Shown: one piece after another, positions 44,464-53,691 of the stretch | Numbering within the stretch: position 1 is the stretch's first letter | How the letters are laid out: each line of letters begins with the position of its first letter | Origin: Rhodanobacter sp. | GTDB taxonomy: Bacteria; Pseudomonadota; Gammaproteobacteria; Xanthomonadales; Rhodanobacteraceae | Direction: 5' to 3' | Length of the DNA stretch: 64,000 nt | NCBI GenBank assembly: GCA_004298015.1 | Contig: SCSE01000078.1 | Coordinates: 1-64,000, forward strand | Program-made: the position numbers and the translations under genes | The notes under the pieces: generated by a model | Databases searched by the model: none | Told to the model about the DNA's origin: nothing | Seen by the model: only the letters and a program-made list of their open reading frames with translations

Positions 44464-46646
44464 GCCCCTTTTTCGCGACCTGTCCGAAAGGACTGGAATA
44501 CCTGCTGCGCGACGAACTGGTTGCGATCGGTGCCAGCGATGTCCGTGAAGCGCTGGCTGGTGTACATTTTTCCGGAACCCTTGAAACGGCGTATCGCGCC
44601 TGCCTGTGGTCGCGCCTGGCCAGCCGCATCCTGCGGCCACTGGCCGAGTTCGATGCGGCCGACGACGATGCGCTGTATCGCGGGGTGCAGGACATCGACT
44701 GGAGCCAGCACCTGGCCGCGCATGCCACCTTCGCGGTGGATGCGGGCACCGCGATGAGTAAGCTCACCCACAGCCAATTCATCGGCCTGCGCACCAAGGA
44801 TGCGGTGGTCGACCAATTCCGCCAGCGGGACGGTAACCGACCCGGTATCGACACCGACGAGCCGGATATCCGCATCAATCTGCGTCTGCGCCGCGATCGC
44901 GCCACGGTGTCGCTGGATCTGGCCGGCTCGCCATTGCATCGGCGTGGCTGGCGCGAAGCGCAGGGCGAGGCACCGCTGAAGGAGAACCTGGCCGCCGCGA
45001 TGCTGCTGCGTGCGCGCTGGCCGGAGGTGTATGCCGGCGGCGGCGCCTTGCTCGATCCGATGTGCGGCTCGGGCACGCTGTTGATCGAAGGTGCGCTGAT
45101 GGCCGCCGACGTGGCGCCAGGTTTGCGCCGGGAATACTTCGGCTTCCTCGGCTGGCAGCAGCATGACATCGCGCTGTGGCGCGGCTTGCTGGACGAAGCC
45201 AGGCAACGCGCCGAGACCGGCCTGCGTGGCCTGCGTAGCGTGTTTTTCGGCAGCGATGCCGACCCGCGCATGGTGCAGACGGCCAAACGCAACGCGCAGG
45301 AAGCTGGCGTGGCCGGTTTCTTCACGCTGGACCGGCAGGACGTGGCCCATGCCACGCCGCCGCCGGGTATCGACTATGGCCTGGTCATCACCAATCCACC
45401 GTACGGCGAACGGCTCGGTGAGCGTGCCGAGATGCCGAAGCTGTATCGCCTGCTGGGCGATACCCTGCGTGCGCGTTTCAGCGGCTGGCGTGCTGCGGTG
45501 CTGGCCGGCGACGTGGAGCTGGGTCGCGCGATGCAATTGCACGCGGACAAGCGCTATGTGCTTTACAACGGTGCGCTGGAAACCGTGTTGCTCACGTTCG
45601 ACCTGAGCAAGCGCGATGAGGCGCCGCGCGAGCCGAAGCCGCTGTCGGCCGGTGCGCAGATGCTGAAGAATCGGCTCGAAAAAAACGTCAAGCATTTGCG
45701 TAAGCGGCTGACCCGCGACGGCATCCATGGCTGGCGTGCCTACGATCAGGACCTGCCCGAATATGCTGCCGCGATCGATGTCTACAGTGACACCGGCGGC
45801 AACGATCACCTGCACATCCAGGAGTACCGCGCACCGGCCGATGTGCCGGCCGACGTCGCCCGGCTGCGCCTGCGCGAGATCGCCCGGGTCGCCGGCGAGG
45901 TACTGGGTGTACCGCGCGAGCGGATCGCGATCAAGACCCGCGAACGCGGCAAGGGCGGCTCCAAGTACGGCCAGCTCGACCAGCGCAACGCGTTCATCGA
46001 GGTGGAGGAGGACGGCCTGAAATTCCTCGTCAACCTCACCGACTATCTCGATACCGGGCTGTTCCTCGACCACCGGCTGGTGCGCGCGAAAGTGCGCGAG
46101 CTGGCGCACGGGAAATGCTTTCTCAACCTGTTTGCCTACACCGCCACCGCCAGCGTGCATGCGGCAGCCGGCGGTGCGCTGGAAACCACCAGCGTGGATC
46201 TGTCCGCCACCTATCTGGAATGGGCCTCACGCAATCTCGCGCTGAACGGCTTCAGCGGTGCCAGTCACCGGTTGATGCAGCTCGACGCGCTGGAGTTTCT
46301 GCAGCGCGACCGCGGCCACTACGGCTTGATCTTTGTCGACCCGCCGACCTTCTCCAACTCCAAGCGTGCCGAGGATTTCGACGTGCAGCGCGATCATGTC
46401 AAGTTGCTCGACGCCTGCAACGAGCGTTTGACGCGCGACGGGGTGATCGTGTTCTCCAACAATTTCCGCCGCTTCAAGCTTGACCGTGCGGAGCTGGAGC
46501 AACGCTTCGAAATCGAGGACTGGACGGCATCCAGCATTCCGTTCGACTTTGCCCGCCGCGCCGATATCCACGGCTGCTGGCTATTGCGACGGCGCAAGGC
46601 CGATCCGGGGATCAATCCCTGGGATACCGCCCAGGTTAAAAAGTAA
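44460..46646 (+). CDS. rlmKL: Bifunctional 23S rRNA methyltransferase (m2G2445 and m7G2069)
   Basis: A 728-residue fusion enzyme. The N-terminal half (RlmL) has a THUMP domain (about 45-150), LLDPMCGSGTLLIEGALMA and the catalytic NPPYGERLG. The C-terminal half (RlmK) has a PUA-like start and the SAM-binding segment CFLNLFAYTATASVHAAAGG, then DPPTFSNSK. It methylates G2445 (N2) and G2069 (N7). Start at 44460 gives a 4-bp overlap with the hydrolase. E. coli also carries the fusion, so the length is normal. Confidence 0.95.
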   Translation: MSPFFATCPKGLEYLLRDELVAIGASDVREALAGVHFSGTLETAYRACLWSRLASRILRPLAEFDAADDDALYRGVQDIDWSQHLAAHATFAVDAGTAMSKLTHSQFIGLRTKDAVVDQFRQRDGNRPGIDTDEPDIRINLRLRRDRATVSLDLAGSPLHRRGWREAQGEAPLKENLAAAMLLRARWPEVYAGGGALLDPMCGSGTLLIEGALMAADVAPGLRREYFGFLGWQQHDIALWRGLLDEARQRAETGLRGLRSVFFGSDADPRMVQTAKRNAQEAGVAGFFTLDRQDVAHATPPPGIDYGLVITNPPYGERLGERAEMPKLYRLLGDTLRARFSGWRAAVLAGDVELGRAMQLHADKRYVLYNGALETVLLTFDLSKRDEAPREPKPLSAGAQMLKNRLEKNVKHLRKRLTRDGIHGWRAYDQDLPEYAAAIDVYSDTGGNDHLHIQEYRAPADVPADVARLRLREIARVAGEVLGVPRERIAIKTRERGKGGSKYGQLDQRNAFIEVEEDGLKFLVNLTDYLDTGLFLDHRLVRAKVRELAHGKCFLNLFAYTATASVHAAAGGALETTSVDLSATYLEWASRNLALNGFSGASHRLMQLDALEFLQRDRGHYGLIFVDPPTFSNSKRAEDFDVQRDHVKLLDACNERLTRDGVIVFSNNFRRFKLDRAELEQRFEIEDWTASSIPFDFARRADIHGCWLLRRRKADPGINPWDTAQVKK

Positions 46647-46711
46647 ACCCTTCAGTTCACATTAAGCGGAGTGGACCGACGATGGCATCGTACCAACGGA
46701 GGAGACTGATC

Positions 46712-47143
46712 ATGACCAAACGTTTCAGTAATGTGAGCAAGTTGGCAGCCTTCGGTCTTGCGGTTGCCGCTGCGGTCGCCATGCCTGTCGCCGCGTCGGC
46801 GCACGAGGGCTGGCGTGGTCACGACGGCTGGCGTGGGGGCCATCACGGCGAATACCATCGCGGCTATCGCGACCATGACGGCGGTCACTGGAACGGCGGT
46901 CGCTGGATTGCCGGGGCGCTGGTGACCGGCGCAGTGGTTGGCCTGGTCAGCGATGCGCTGCGTCCGGCTCCGGTCTATTACGGCCGACCCACCTACTACG
47001 GTCCACCGCGCACTGTCGTCTACGAAGATGGCCCGCCGGTTGTACGGCGTCGGGTGGTGACCCGCACGGTGATCTACAACGATGGCTACCCCCGGCGCTA
47101 CGTCCGTGACGACGGCTACGACGATGACGATGGCGGCGATTGA
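46712..47143 (+). CDS. Small secreted His/Gly/Tyr-rich protein
   Basis: A 143-residue exported protein: signal peptide to about residue 30 (AAFGLAVAAAVAMPVAASA). The mature N-terminus is full of His, Gly, Trp and Arg (HEGWRGHDGW, HHGEYHRGYR). A hydrophobic glycine-zipper-like patch follows (WIAGALVTGAVVGLVSDAL), then a Tyr/Pro/Arg tail ending in Asp. The pattern suggests an outer-membrane or metal-binding protein. No named family is recognised. GGAGGAG gives a strong ribosome-binding site and a strong terminator follows. Confidence 0.78.
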   Translation: MTKRFSNVSKLAAFGLAVAAAVAMPVAASAHEGWRGHDGWRGGHHGEYHRGYRDHDGGHWNGGRWIAGALVTGAVVGLVSDALRPAPVYYGRPTYYGPPRTVVYEDGPPVVRRRVVTRTVIYNDGYPRRYVRDDGYDDDDGGD

Positions 47144-47165
47144 GCGTGACCAGCCGTCTTGAAAT

Positions 47166-47206
47166 AAAAGAAAACAGCCTGGCATGCAGTCAGGCTGTTT
47201 TCTTTT
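47166..47206. terminator. Rho-independent terminator, 16-bp stem
   Basis: AAAAGAAAACAGCCTG (47166-47181) pairs perfectly with CAGGCTGTTTTCTTTT (47191-47206) around a 9-nt loop. It starts 22 bp after the small secreted protein gene and works in either direction. Confidence 0.93.
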
Positions 47207-47342
47207 GGGCGTCGTACCGTTCATGCTCCCTCGTTCGGGTGATCTACATCACATGATTTGAACGCTTGTCACGGCATGCTGGCAACATGTTCTTGAGCGA
47301 TTTTCGCGGTGCCGTCGTGTCGATCTTTGTGCATCATCGTCC

Positions 47343-48596
47343 ATGGTAGTTCTCCCGCAAGCCGTGGCCGAGGCAGACATCGCGGCGAGGTTCTGGCGTG
47401 TGCGTCAGACCACGGTGGCGCTTTGCGAAGGTCTCAGTGCCGAGGACCTTCTGGTGCAGTCGATGCCCGATGCCAGTCCCGGCAAATGGCATCTTGCCCA
47501 TACCAGCTGGTTTTTCGAACAATTCGTGCTGGGGCGCGATCCGGCGTATCGGCCCCGTGATCCGGCGTGGCACTACCTGTTCAACTCCTACTACCACTCG
47601 GTTGGACCGATCCATGCGCGACCCAGCCGTGGGCTGCTGTCGCGGCCGTCACTGGATGACGTGCTTGGTTATCGCCGCTATGTCGATGCGGCTGTGGGCG
47701 AGCTGCTGGCCTCCGACAACGAGCCGGAGTTGACCTCGCTGGTCGCACTGGGTCTTCAGCACGAGCAGCAGCACCAGGAGCTGTTGCTGACCGATATCAA
47801 GCACGCCTTCTGGAGCAACCCGTTGCAGCCGGCCTATGGCCAACTGGCGCCGGCCGGGAAGGTCGCTGACGCAGTGCCCTTGCGGTTCATCAGCGGCGTC
47901 GACGGTGTCGTCGAGATGGGGCACTGCGGTGAGGGGTTTGCCTTCGATAACGAGACGCCTCGACATCGTACCTTGCTGCAGCCCCATGCCCTTGGAAACC
48001 GACTCATCACCAATGCCGAATACCAGGCTTTCGTGCACGAGGGTGGCTATCGGAAATCGGGCCTTTGGCTGTCCGACGGCTGGGACGCGGTGCAGAAAGG
48101 GAACTGGCAGCACCCGATGTACTGGGGCGACGACCTGGCAAGCGAGTTCACCCTTGGCGGTGTACGGGCACTCGATCCAGACGAGCCGGTATGCCACCTC
48201 AGTTACTTTGAAGCCGAGGCATTCGCACGTTGGGCCGATGCCCGACTGCCCACCGAGGCGGAATGGGAGTCAGCGGCACAAGGTGCGCAAATCCAGGGAA
48301 ATTTTCAGGATATCCGGCGCTTTCATCCGCGTGCGGCTGTTCCCGATGAGGGCGTGCTGCAACTCTACGGTGATGTGTGGGAGTGGACCGCCTCACCGTA
48401 TGTCAGCTATCCGGGCTTTCATCCGCTGCCCGGCTCGCTGGGCGAATACAACGGCAAATTCATGTGCGGGCAGTGGGTCTTGCGCGGCGGCTCGTGCGTC
48501 ACGCCGCAGGATCACCTTCGCGCAAGCTACCGAAATTTCTTTCCACCACATGCCCGTTGGCAGTTTGCCGGGCTACGATTGGGACATGACCGATGA
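47343..48596 (+). CDS. egtB: Ergothioneine sulfoxide synthase EgtB
   Basis: A 417-residue non-haem iron enzyme joining trimethyl-histidine with a thiol donor using O2. The DinB-like N-terminal domain has the iron ligands H53 (WHLAH), H140 and H144 (QHEQQHQE). The C-terminal FGE-sulfatase-like fold carries CHLSYFEAEAFARWADARLP, LYGDVWEWTAS and LRGGSCVTPQDHLRASYRN. It overlaps egtD by 4 bp. Whether it uses gamma-Glu-Cys or Cys cannot be read reliably. Confidence 0.92.
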   Translation: MVVLPQAVAEADIAARFWRVRQTTVALCEGLSAEDLLVQSMPDASPGKWHLAHTSWFFEQFVLGRDPAYRPRDPAWHYLFNSYYHSVGPIHARPSRGLLSRPSLDDVLGYRRYVDAAVGELLASDNEPELTSLVALGLQHEQQHQELLLTDIKHAFWSNPLQPAYGQLAPAGKVADAVPLRFISGVDGVVEMGHCGEGFAFDNETPRHRTLLQPHALGNRLITNAEYQAFVHEGGYRKSGLWLSDGWDAVQKGNWQHPMYWGDDLASEFTLGGVRALDPDEPVCHLSYFEAEAFARWADARLPTEAEWESAAQGAQIQGNFQDIRRFHPRAAVPDEGVLQLYGDVWEWTASPYVSYPGFHPLPGSLGEYNGKFMCGQWVLRGGSCVTPQDHLRASYRNFFPPHARWQFAGLRLGHDR

Positions 48597-49579
48597 GTGT
48601 GCAAGCCTTTGGCCTCAGCGACGATGATCGCCGCCCGCCATTGAATGATCTGTTGGAAGTGGTTCAGCATGGGCTGGCCCACAAGCCGAAGCGATTGCCG
48701 TCATGGCTGTTTTACGATGAGCGTGGCTCGCAGCTGTTCGAGCAAATTTGCGAGCAGCCGGAGTATTACCTGACCCGCTGTGAAATCGCCTTGATGGCCG
48801 AACACGCCGGCTCGATCGCCGACAGTCTTGGCGCGGACGTCAGGCTGGTCGAGTATGGCAGCGGCAATGCGCAGAAAACCCACTTGTTGTTGCAATATCT
48901 GCATGAGCCGGTGACCTACGTGCCGGTGGAAATCTCGGCCGAGCCATTGCGGCAGAGCATCGAACGGCTGTCCGACGAGTTTCCCTTGTTGCCGCTGCAG
49001 CCGCTGTGCGCCGATTTCACCAAGCCGTTGCGCCTGCCGATTCCACCGCGCGCACCGCGTCGCACCGTGCTGTATTTCCCCGGTTCCACCATCGGCAACT
49101 TCGACAGCCACGAGGCCGTGTCCCTGCTGCGCAAGATGCGCAACGAGATGGGCGATGCGGGGGGCATCCTGGTCGGCGTGGACCTGAAAAAGGATACGGC
49201 CTCGATCGAGGCCGCCTACAACGATCGTGCCGGTGTCACTGAAGCGTTCACGCTCAATATGCTGGTACGGTTGAATCGGGAGATCGGGAGCGATTTCGAG
49301 CTCGCGAAATTTACCCATCGGGCTCACTACAACCCAATGGCCGGACGCATCGAAACCCACATCGTCAGCCAGTGCGACCAGCAAGTGAAGGTGGGGCGCA
49401 GCAAGGTGGTTTTTCGCACGGACGAAGCGATCCAGGTCGAATACAGCTGCAAATATTCGCTGGCCGACTTTGCGACGCTGGCGGCCAGGGCCGGGCTGGC
49501 CGTAAAGAAGGTGTGGAGCGATCCGCAGCAGATGTTCAGCGTGCAGTATCTCGTGCGTACCAGCGCCCTGGCAGGCTGA
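48593..49579 (+). CDS. egtD: L-histidine N-alpha-methyltransferase EgtD
   Basis: A 328-residue SAM-dependent enzyme that trimethylates His to hercynine, the first step of ergothioneine synthesis. RLVEYGSGNAQKTHLLL (about 84-100) binds SAM, YYLTRCE matches the family's YY-x-TR-x-E, and LYFPGSTIGNF is the FPGSTIGN signature. Start codon overlaps the stop of egtB, so the pair is made together. No egtA, egtC or egtE lies nearby. Confidence 0.93.
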   Translation: MSVQAFGLSDDDRRPPLNDLLEVVQHGLAHKPKRLPSWLFYDERGSQLFEQICEQPEYYLTRCEIALMAEHAGSIADSLGADVRLVEYGSGNAQKTHLLLQYLHEPVTYVPVEISAEPLRQSIERLSDEFPLLPLQPLCADFTKPLRLPIPPRAPRRTVLYFPGSTIGNFDSHEAVSLLRKMRNEMGDAGGILVGVDLKKDTASIEAAYNDRAGVTEAFTLNMLVRLNREIGSDFELAKFTHRAHYNPMAGRIETHIVSQCDQQVKVGRSKVVFRTDEAIQVEYSCKYSLADFATLAARAGLAVKKVWSDPQQMFSVQYLVRTSALAG

Positions 49580-49626
49580 CCGAGCCTCTGCGGCGGCTTG
49601 TCCGACGCGTTGGGCGTGGAACGGGC

Positions 49627-49651
49627 GGGAGCAACCCAGCGTGCTGCTCCC
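49627..49651. terminator. Hairpin between convergent egtD and S10 peptidase genes
   Basis: GGGAGCA (49627-49633) pairs with TGCTCCC (49645-49651) around an 11-nt loop between the 3' ends of both genes. There is no T run, so terminator function is uncertain. Confidence 0.35.
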
Positions 49652-49699
49652 GGTCAGGTATCGACGGACCTGCCTCCTAGTACCTTCCTTGTGGCCTTG

Positions 49700-51205
49700 T
49701 TACCTGGCGGCGTACATTGCGCGCACATCCCGGGTCAGCGCGGCCTGACTTTTCGGACGTGCATAGAACATGTGGCCACCCGGATACTCCTTGACCTGCA
49801 CGCGGGTCGGGTCACCCATCGCCGGCATCTGATCCACGATCAGCACGGAGGCCATGAACGGGCAGGACAGGTCGTCCCAACCGTGGCCAATCAGTACACG
49901 CAGGTTGGGATCGTTGGCCACCGACTCACGAAGCTGGGCGACCGAGCCGAGGTTGGCGTCCTTGTCACGGTGCCACATCCGGTTCACCGCATAGCTCAGC
50001 GCGTTGTAGCGACCATCGAATTTCCAGCCCACGGTACGGGTAACGAAATTGACCATGGCGGTGGTGGTCGGCGCGATGATGCCGTTGAGCAGGGGGTCGC
50101 CGGTTTCCTGCTGCGGCGCATACGGGAACGGGTCCCACGCGGTGACGTTGGAGTCGTAGCGGCTGCCCAGCTTGCCTTCGGCGCGGTAGACCTCGCGCAG
50201 GTAAGCCTGGGTATCGAGACGTCCACCGGAACGTTTCACGAACACCGGGTCGAGCCCGGTCAATGCGGTGACTTTCTTGATCATCGCCGCGGTAGCGGCC
50301 GGGTCGGAACGCCCCTTCATCAAGGTCTCCGCGTAGGTGCCGCGGGTGTAGTCGATGATTGGCGCCATCGCGGCGGCGCTGAGCTTGTGCTCGCGCTCGA
50401 GGTGCGCCGCGGCAATCGACGGCAGGGTCAGCATCCAGGGCAGCGGTGACACGTTCTTGTCTTCCGAGGCTGCCGGGTCCAGGTACGGTGACAACAGCAC
50501 CATGCCATTCATGGCCACGCCAAGCTGGGTCTGCAGGTAGTCGGTGATGCGGGGGCCGCGGAAGCCGCCATAGCTCTCGCCGACCAGATACTTGCGCGAG
50601 GTCATGCGGCCGTTCTTGACCAGCCAGTCGTAGACGATGCGCGACAGGTATTTGATATCGCTGTCGGTGCTGTAGAACTGCTTGATCGCCTTTTTCTGGT
50701 CTACCAGCGCGCGGCTGTAGCCGGTACCGATCGGGTCGATGAACACCAGGTCGGTGAAGCCCAGCCAGGTGCCGGGATTGTCGTGCAGGGTGGCCGGCTG
50801 CGACGGGGTGTCTCCCTCGACACCGAAATCCACTTTTTTCGGGCCGATCGCACCGAGATTCAGGTAGACCGATGAGGCGCCCGGCCCGCCGTTCAGTGCG
50901 AACGTCACCGGGCGATCCTTGCCGGCCATGGTATAGGCCGTATAGACCACTTGTCCGGTGAGATTGCCCTTGTTGTCGCGCACCGGCAACGAGCCGACGG
51001 TGACGGTGTATTTCAGGGTTTTGCCATCGACCCGGGTGGATTGGGTCACGTGGGCATCCGCCGGGAATGCCGGCAAGTGGAAGCCGTTGCTTTCGGCAGC
51101 ATGCGGCGCCGCGTCCGCATGGTGGGTGCTGGCGGCCAGCAGGGGCGAACTGGAACCAGTCAGGATCAAGGCGACCAGCACGGCAGATTGCAGGGACTTG
51201 CGCAC
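49700..51205 (-). CDS. Exported serine carboxypeptidase-like protein (peptidase S10)
   Basis: A 501-residue secreted peptidase. A signal peptide (ending near LLAA, residue 25) leads to the S10 fold. The oxyanion strand NGGPGASS is at 105-112 and the nucleophile S211 lies in GESYGG. The catalytic Asp is in HGWDDLSCP and His in YPGGHMFYAR. Such enzymes trim C-terminal residues from peptides. The GTG at 51205 is chosen because AAGGAAA precedes it; upstream codons in the same frame lack a leader. It lies 104 bp downstream of trxC. Confidence 0.88.
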   Translation of the reverse strand: MRKSLQSAVLVALILTGSSSPLLAASTHHADAAPHAAESNGFHLPAFPADAHVTQSTRVDGKTLKYTVTVGSLPVRDNKGNLTGQVVYTAYTMAGKDRPVTFALNGGPGASSVYLNLGAIGPKKVDFGVEGDTPSQPATLHDNPGTWLGFTDLVFIDPIGTGYSRALVDQKKAIKQFYSTDSDIKYLSRIVYDWLVKNGRMTSRKYLVGESYGGFRGPRITDYLQTQLGVAMNGMVLLSPYLDPAASEDKNVSPLPWMLTLPSIAAAHLEREHKLSAAAMAPIIDYTRGTYAETLMKGRSDPAATAAMIKKVTALTGLDPVFVKRSGGRLDTQAYLREVYRAEGKLGSRYDSNVTAWDPFPYAPQQETGDPLLNGIIAPTTTAMVNFVTRTVGWKFDGRYNALSYAVNRMWHRDKDANLGSVAQLRESVANDPNLRVLIGHGWDDLSCPFMASVLIVDQMPAMGDPTRVQVKEYPGGHMFYARPKSQAALTRDVRAMYAAR

Positions 51206-51309
51206 GGAGCTTTCCTTTACACGGGGCCAAAGTCCCAAGGGTAACCTCCGCAAGCCGTCACGGAGTGTGCTTAAAGGCATGGGTCGTGGACCGGGCGCCC
51301 ACCGATCGT

Positions 51310-51753
51310 TCAATCGGGTTTCAGGGCGCCGTCGACGAACTGCTGCAGCTGTGCGGCATTCAGGGCGCCGGCCTGGCGTGCGATCTCGCGGCCCTGTTTC
51401 AGCAGCAGCAAGGTCGGGATGCTGCGGATATCGAACCGCTGGGCGAGTTGCGGTTGCGCCTCGGTATCCAGTTTGGCCAGCCGCAGGCGTGGTTCGAGGC
51501 GGCGGGCCGCGTCGGCGAACACCGGTGCAAAGCCCTTGCATGGCGCGCACCATGGCGCCCAGAAGTCCACCAGCAACGGGATCTCGCCACGTCCAGCCAC
51601 GGCATCGAAGTTCTGCGCGGTCAGTTCAATGGGGCGACCCTCGAACAACGCGGTTTTGCAGCGACCGCATTTGGGCTGCTCGCCGGTACGCTCGGCTGGC
51701 ATCTGGTTGAGCGCTCCGCAGTGCTGGCAGGGAATGGTCAGTGAGGTGCTCAT
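51310..51753 (-). CDS. trxC: Thioredoxin 2
   Basis: A 147-residue thioredoxin with an N-terminal zinc ribbon: C9-x2-C12 (CQHC) and C29-x2-C32 (CGRC). The redox motif is WCAPC at 68-72, not the WCGPC found in most thioredoxins. It reduces protein disulfides during oxidative stress. The ATG at 51753 has GGAG upstream. It lies 105 bp downstream of the FMN glutamate-synthase-like gene, in the same direction. Confidence 0.93.
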   Translation of the reverse strand: MSTSLTIPCQHCGALNQMPAERTGEQPKCGRCKTALFEGRPIELTAQNFDAVAGRGEIPLLVDFWAPWCAPCKGFAPVFADAARRLEPRLRLAKLDTEAQPQLAQRFDIRSIPTLLLLKQGREIARQAGALNAAQLQQFVDGALKPD

Positions 51754-51858
51754 GGCAGACTCCAAAACGAAGGTGTGTTGTTGCCTCAATGGCGTTGTCG
51801 TGCGGGGAAACAAGGGCTGGTCGTGGAACCCGTTCTGGCCCGGTTCCGATGCCCCGGC

Positions 51859-53433
51859 TCAGAACTGTTCGGCATTTGCCGCGGACCAGTCATCGGCAAA
51901 CGCCTCGGGTACCTCATCGCGCAGAAGGGCACCGCGCTCAAGATAGCAATACAGTTCGGCGTAAGAGCATGCGCGTTCGTTCGGCAAGCGGTGCAGGATG
52001 TGTGCCGGGGTCAGCTGACCCGGTGAGGCAGCGCCCAGTGCACCGGTAATCTGCATGAAGCTGTCGATGGTGGCGCGATGGTAGTTTTTCACGTGGCCGG
52101 CGCGCTCGTCGATCTTCAGGGCACGGGCACGTCGCGGATCCTGGGTAGCCACGCCGGTGGGACAGGTACCGGTGTGACAGCGCAAGGCCTGGATGCAGCC
52201 GACCGCGAACATCATCGGCCGCGCCACGTTGCAGATGTCGGCACCGATGGCCAGCTTGTGCACCATGTCGAAGCCGCTGACCACCTTGCCGCTGGCAATC
52301 ACCCGGATCGCTTGACGCAAATCGCAGCCGACCAGGGCGCTGTGCACGAACGGCAGCGCCTCGTCGATGCATAGACCCAGTTTGTCGGAGAGCTCGACCG
52401 GCGCGGCACCGGTGCCACCTTCGGCACCGTCGACGGTGATGAAGTCCGGCAGGATGCCGCTGCTCAGCATCGCCTTGCAGATACCGAGAAACTCGCTGCG
52501 GCGGCCGATACACAGCTTGAAGCCGACCGGCTTGCCGTCGCACAGGCGGCGCAGGCGTGCCACGAAGTCCAGCAAGCCGCGCGGCGTGTGGAATTCCCGG
52601 TGCACCGCCGGTGACAGGCAATCCTCGCCCTCGGGCACCTCCCTAATTCTGGCAATCTCCGCCGTTACCTTCTTGCCTGGGAGCATCCCGCCGTGGCCTG
52701 GCTTGGCACCCTGCGAAAGCTTGATCTCGATCATTTTCACCAGCGGGTTGCCGGCCTTCTTGCGGAAGTCCTCGTCATCGAAGCGCCCGGCCTTGGTGCG
52801 GCAGCCGAAATAGCCCGAGCCGATTTCCCAGATCACGTCGGCGCCGTGTTCGAGGTGGTAGGGCGTGAGGCCTCCCTCGCCGGTGTCCTGGGCAAAACCA
52901 CCCATCGCGGCACCCTTGTTCATGGCCAGCACTGCATGGCTGCTGAGCGCGCCAAAGCTCATCGCCGAGATATTCAACCGTGAGCTGAGGTAGGGCTGGC
53001 GGCACAGCGGTCCGCCGACCATGACGCGTTCGGCGCTGTCCGGCAGCTCCTTGACGGCGATCGAGTGCAGGGCGAAGTCGTAGCCTGGCTGTTCGATGTC
53101 GTATTCGGTACCGAACGGATGGGTACCGCTCTCACCGCGACCGCGGGCCTTGACCAGGTCCCGCTGCTGGCGGTTGAACGGACGGCCGCTCTTGTCGTCC
53201 TCCAGAAAGTACTGGCGTATCTCCGGGCTGATGAACTCCATCATGTAGCGGAGATGGCCGATCAATGGATAGTTCGACAGCACATTGTGGCTGGAGGCGA
53301 TATCGTATGTGCCGAGCGCGATCAGCGGCACAATGACGATCAGTGCATACAGCACCTCGGGATCGGCCGGGGTAAGCAGCCCGACAGTGACCAGGGCAAG
53401 CAGTGAAAGCAGGTAAAAAACGATGCGCCACAT
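51859..53433 (-). CDS. FMN-binding glutamate synthase-family protein (intact paralogue)
   Basis: A 524-residue protein with two N-terminal membrane helices (about 2-45) and a glutamate-synthase-like FMN barrel. Visible: LNISAMSFGALS, DTGEGGLTPYH, KLSQGAKPGHGG, GAEGGTGAAP and the Cys cluster CIQALRCHTGTCPTG, which in GltB forms the 3Fe-4S region. It lacks the glutaminase and NADPH-binding parts, so its donor and product are unknown. The ATG at 53433 is preferred; TTG at 53457 is in frame. It is the closest relative in the window of the interrupted gene at 39463-40983. Confidence 0.88.
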   Translation of the reverse strand: MWRIVFYLLSLLALVTVGLLTPADPEVLYALIVIVPLIALGTYDIASSHNVLSNYPLIGHLRYMMEFISPEIRQYFLEDDKSGRPFNRQQRDLVKARGRGESGTHPFGTEYDIEQPGYDFALHSIAVKELPDSAERVMVGGPLCRQPYLSSRLNISAMSFGALSSHAVLAMNKGAAMGGFAQDTGEGGLTPYHLEHGADVIWEIGSGYFGCRTKAGRFDDEDFRKKAGNPLVKMIEIKLSQGAKPGHGGMLPGKKVTAEIARIREVPEGEDCLSPAVHREFHTPRGLLDFVARLRRLCDGKPVGFKLCIGRRSEFLGICKAMLSSGILPDFITVDGAEGGTGAAPVELSDKLGLCIDEALPFVHSALVGCDLRQAIRVIASGKVVSGFDMVHKLAIGADICNVARPMMFAVGCIQALRCHTGTCPTGVATQDPRRARALKIDERAGHVKNYHRATIDSFMQITGALGAASPGQLTPAHILHRLPNERACSYAELYCYLERGALLRDEVPEAFADDWSAANAEQF

Positions 53434-53691
53434 GGTTGCGGATTCCTGTTCTGGCAACCTGCACGGTGGCTTTCAGCACGGTATGGCGAGTGGTTTGTTG
53501 GCGCCACGCACAGGAGTTCGGCCGAGCCATCGCAGGCTGGCGCACCTGAGGCCGGCGCGCAGGACGATAGGTTCAGCGCACAGTATGCGCTGCACGCTGT
53601 CGAGTTCCAATGAATGCAGCCTGCCCGACGAGGCAAGGGTCTCCACAGAGTGCGCGCCAGTCGGGACCTTCGTCGCCTTGAGAGCCTTGGC

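Noticed and set aside
44385-46160. 591-codon open frame opposite rlmKL
   Set aside because: Shadow of rlmKL; low-complexity Arg/Gln-rich translation without domains.
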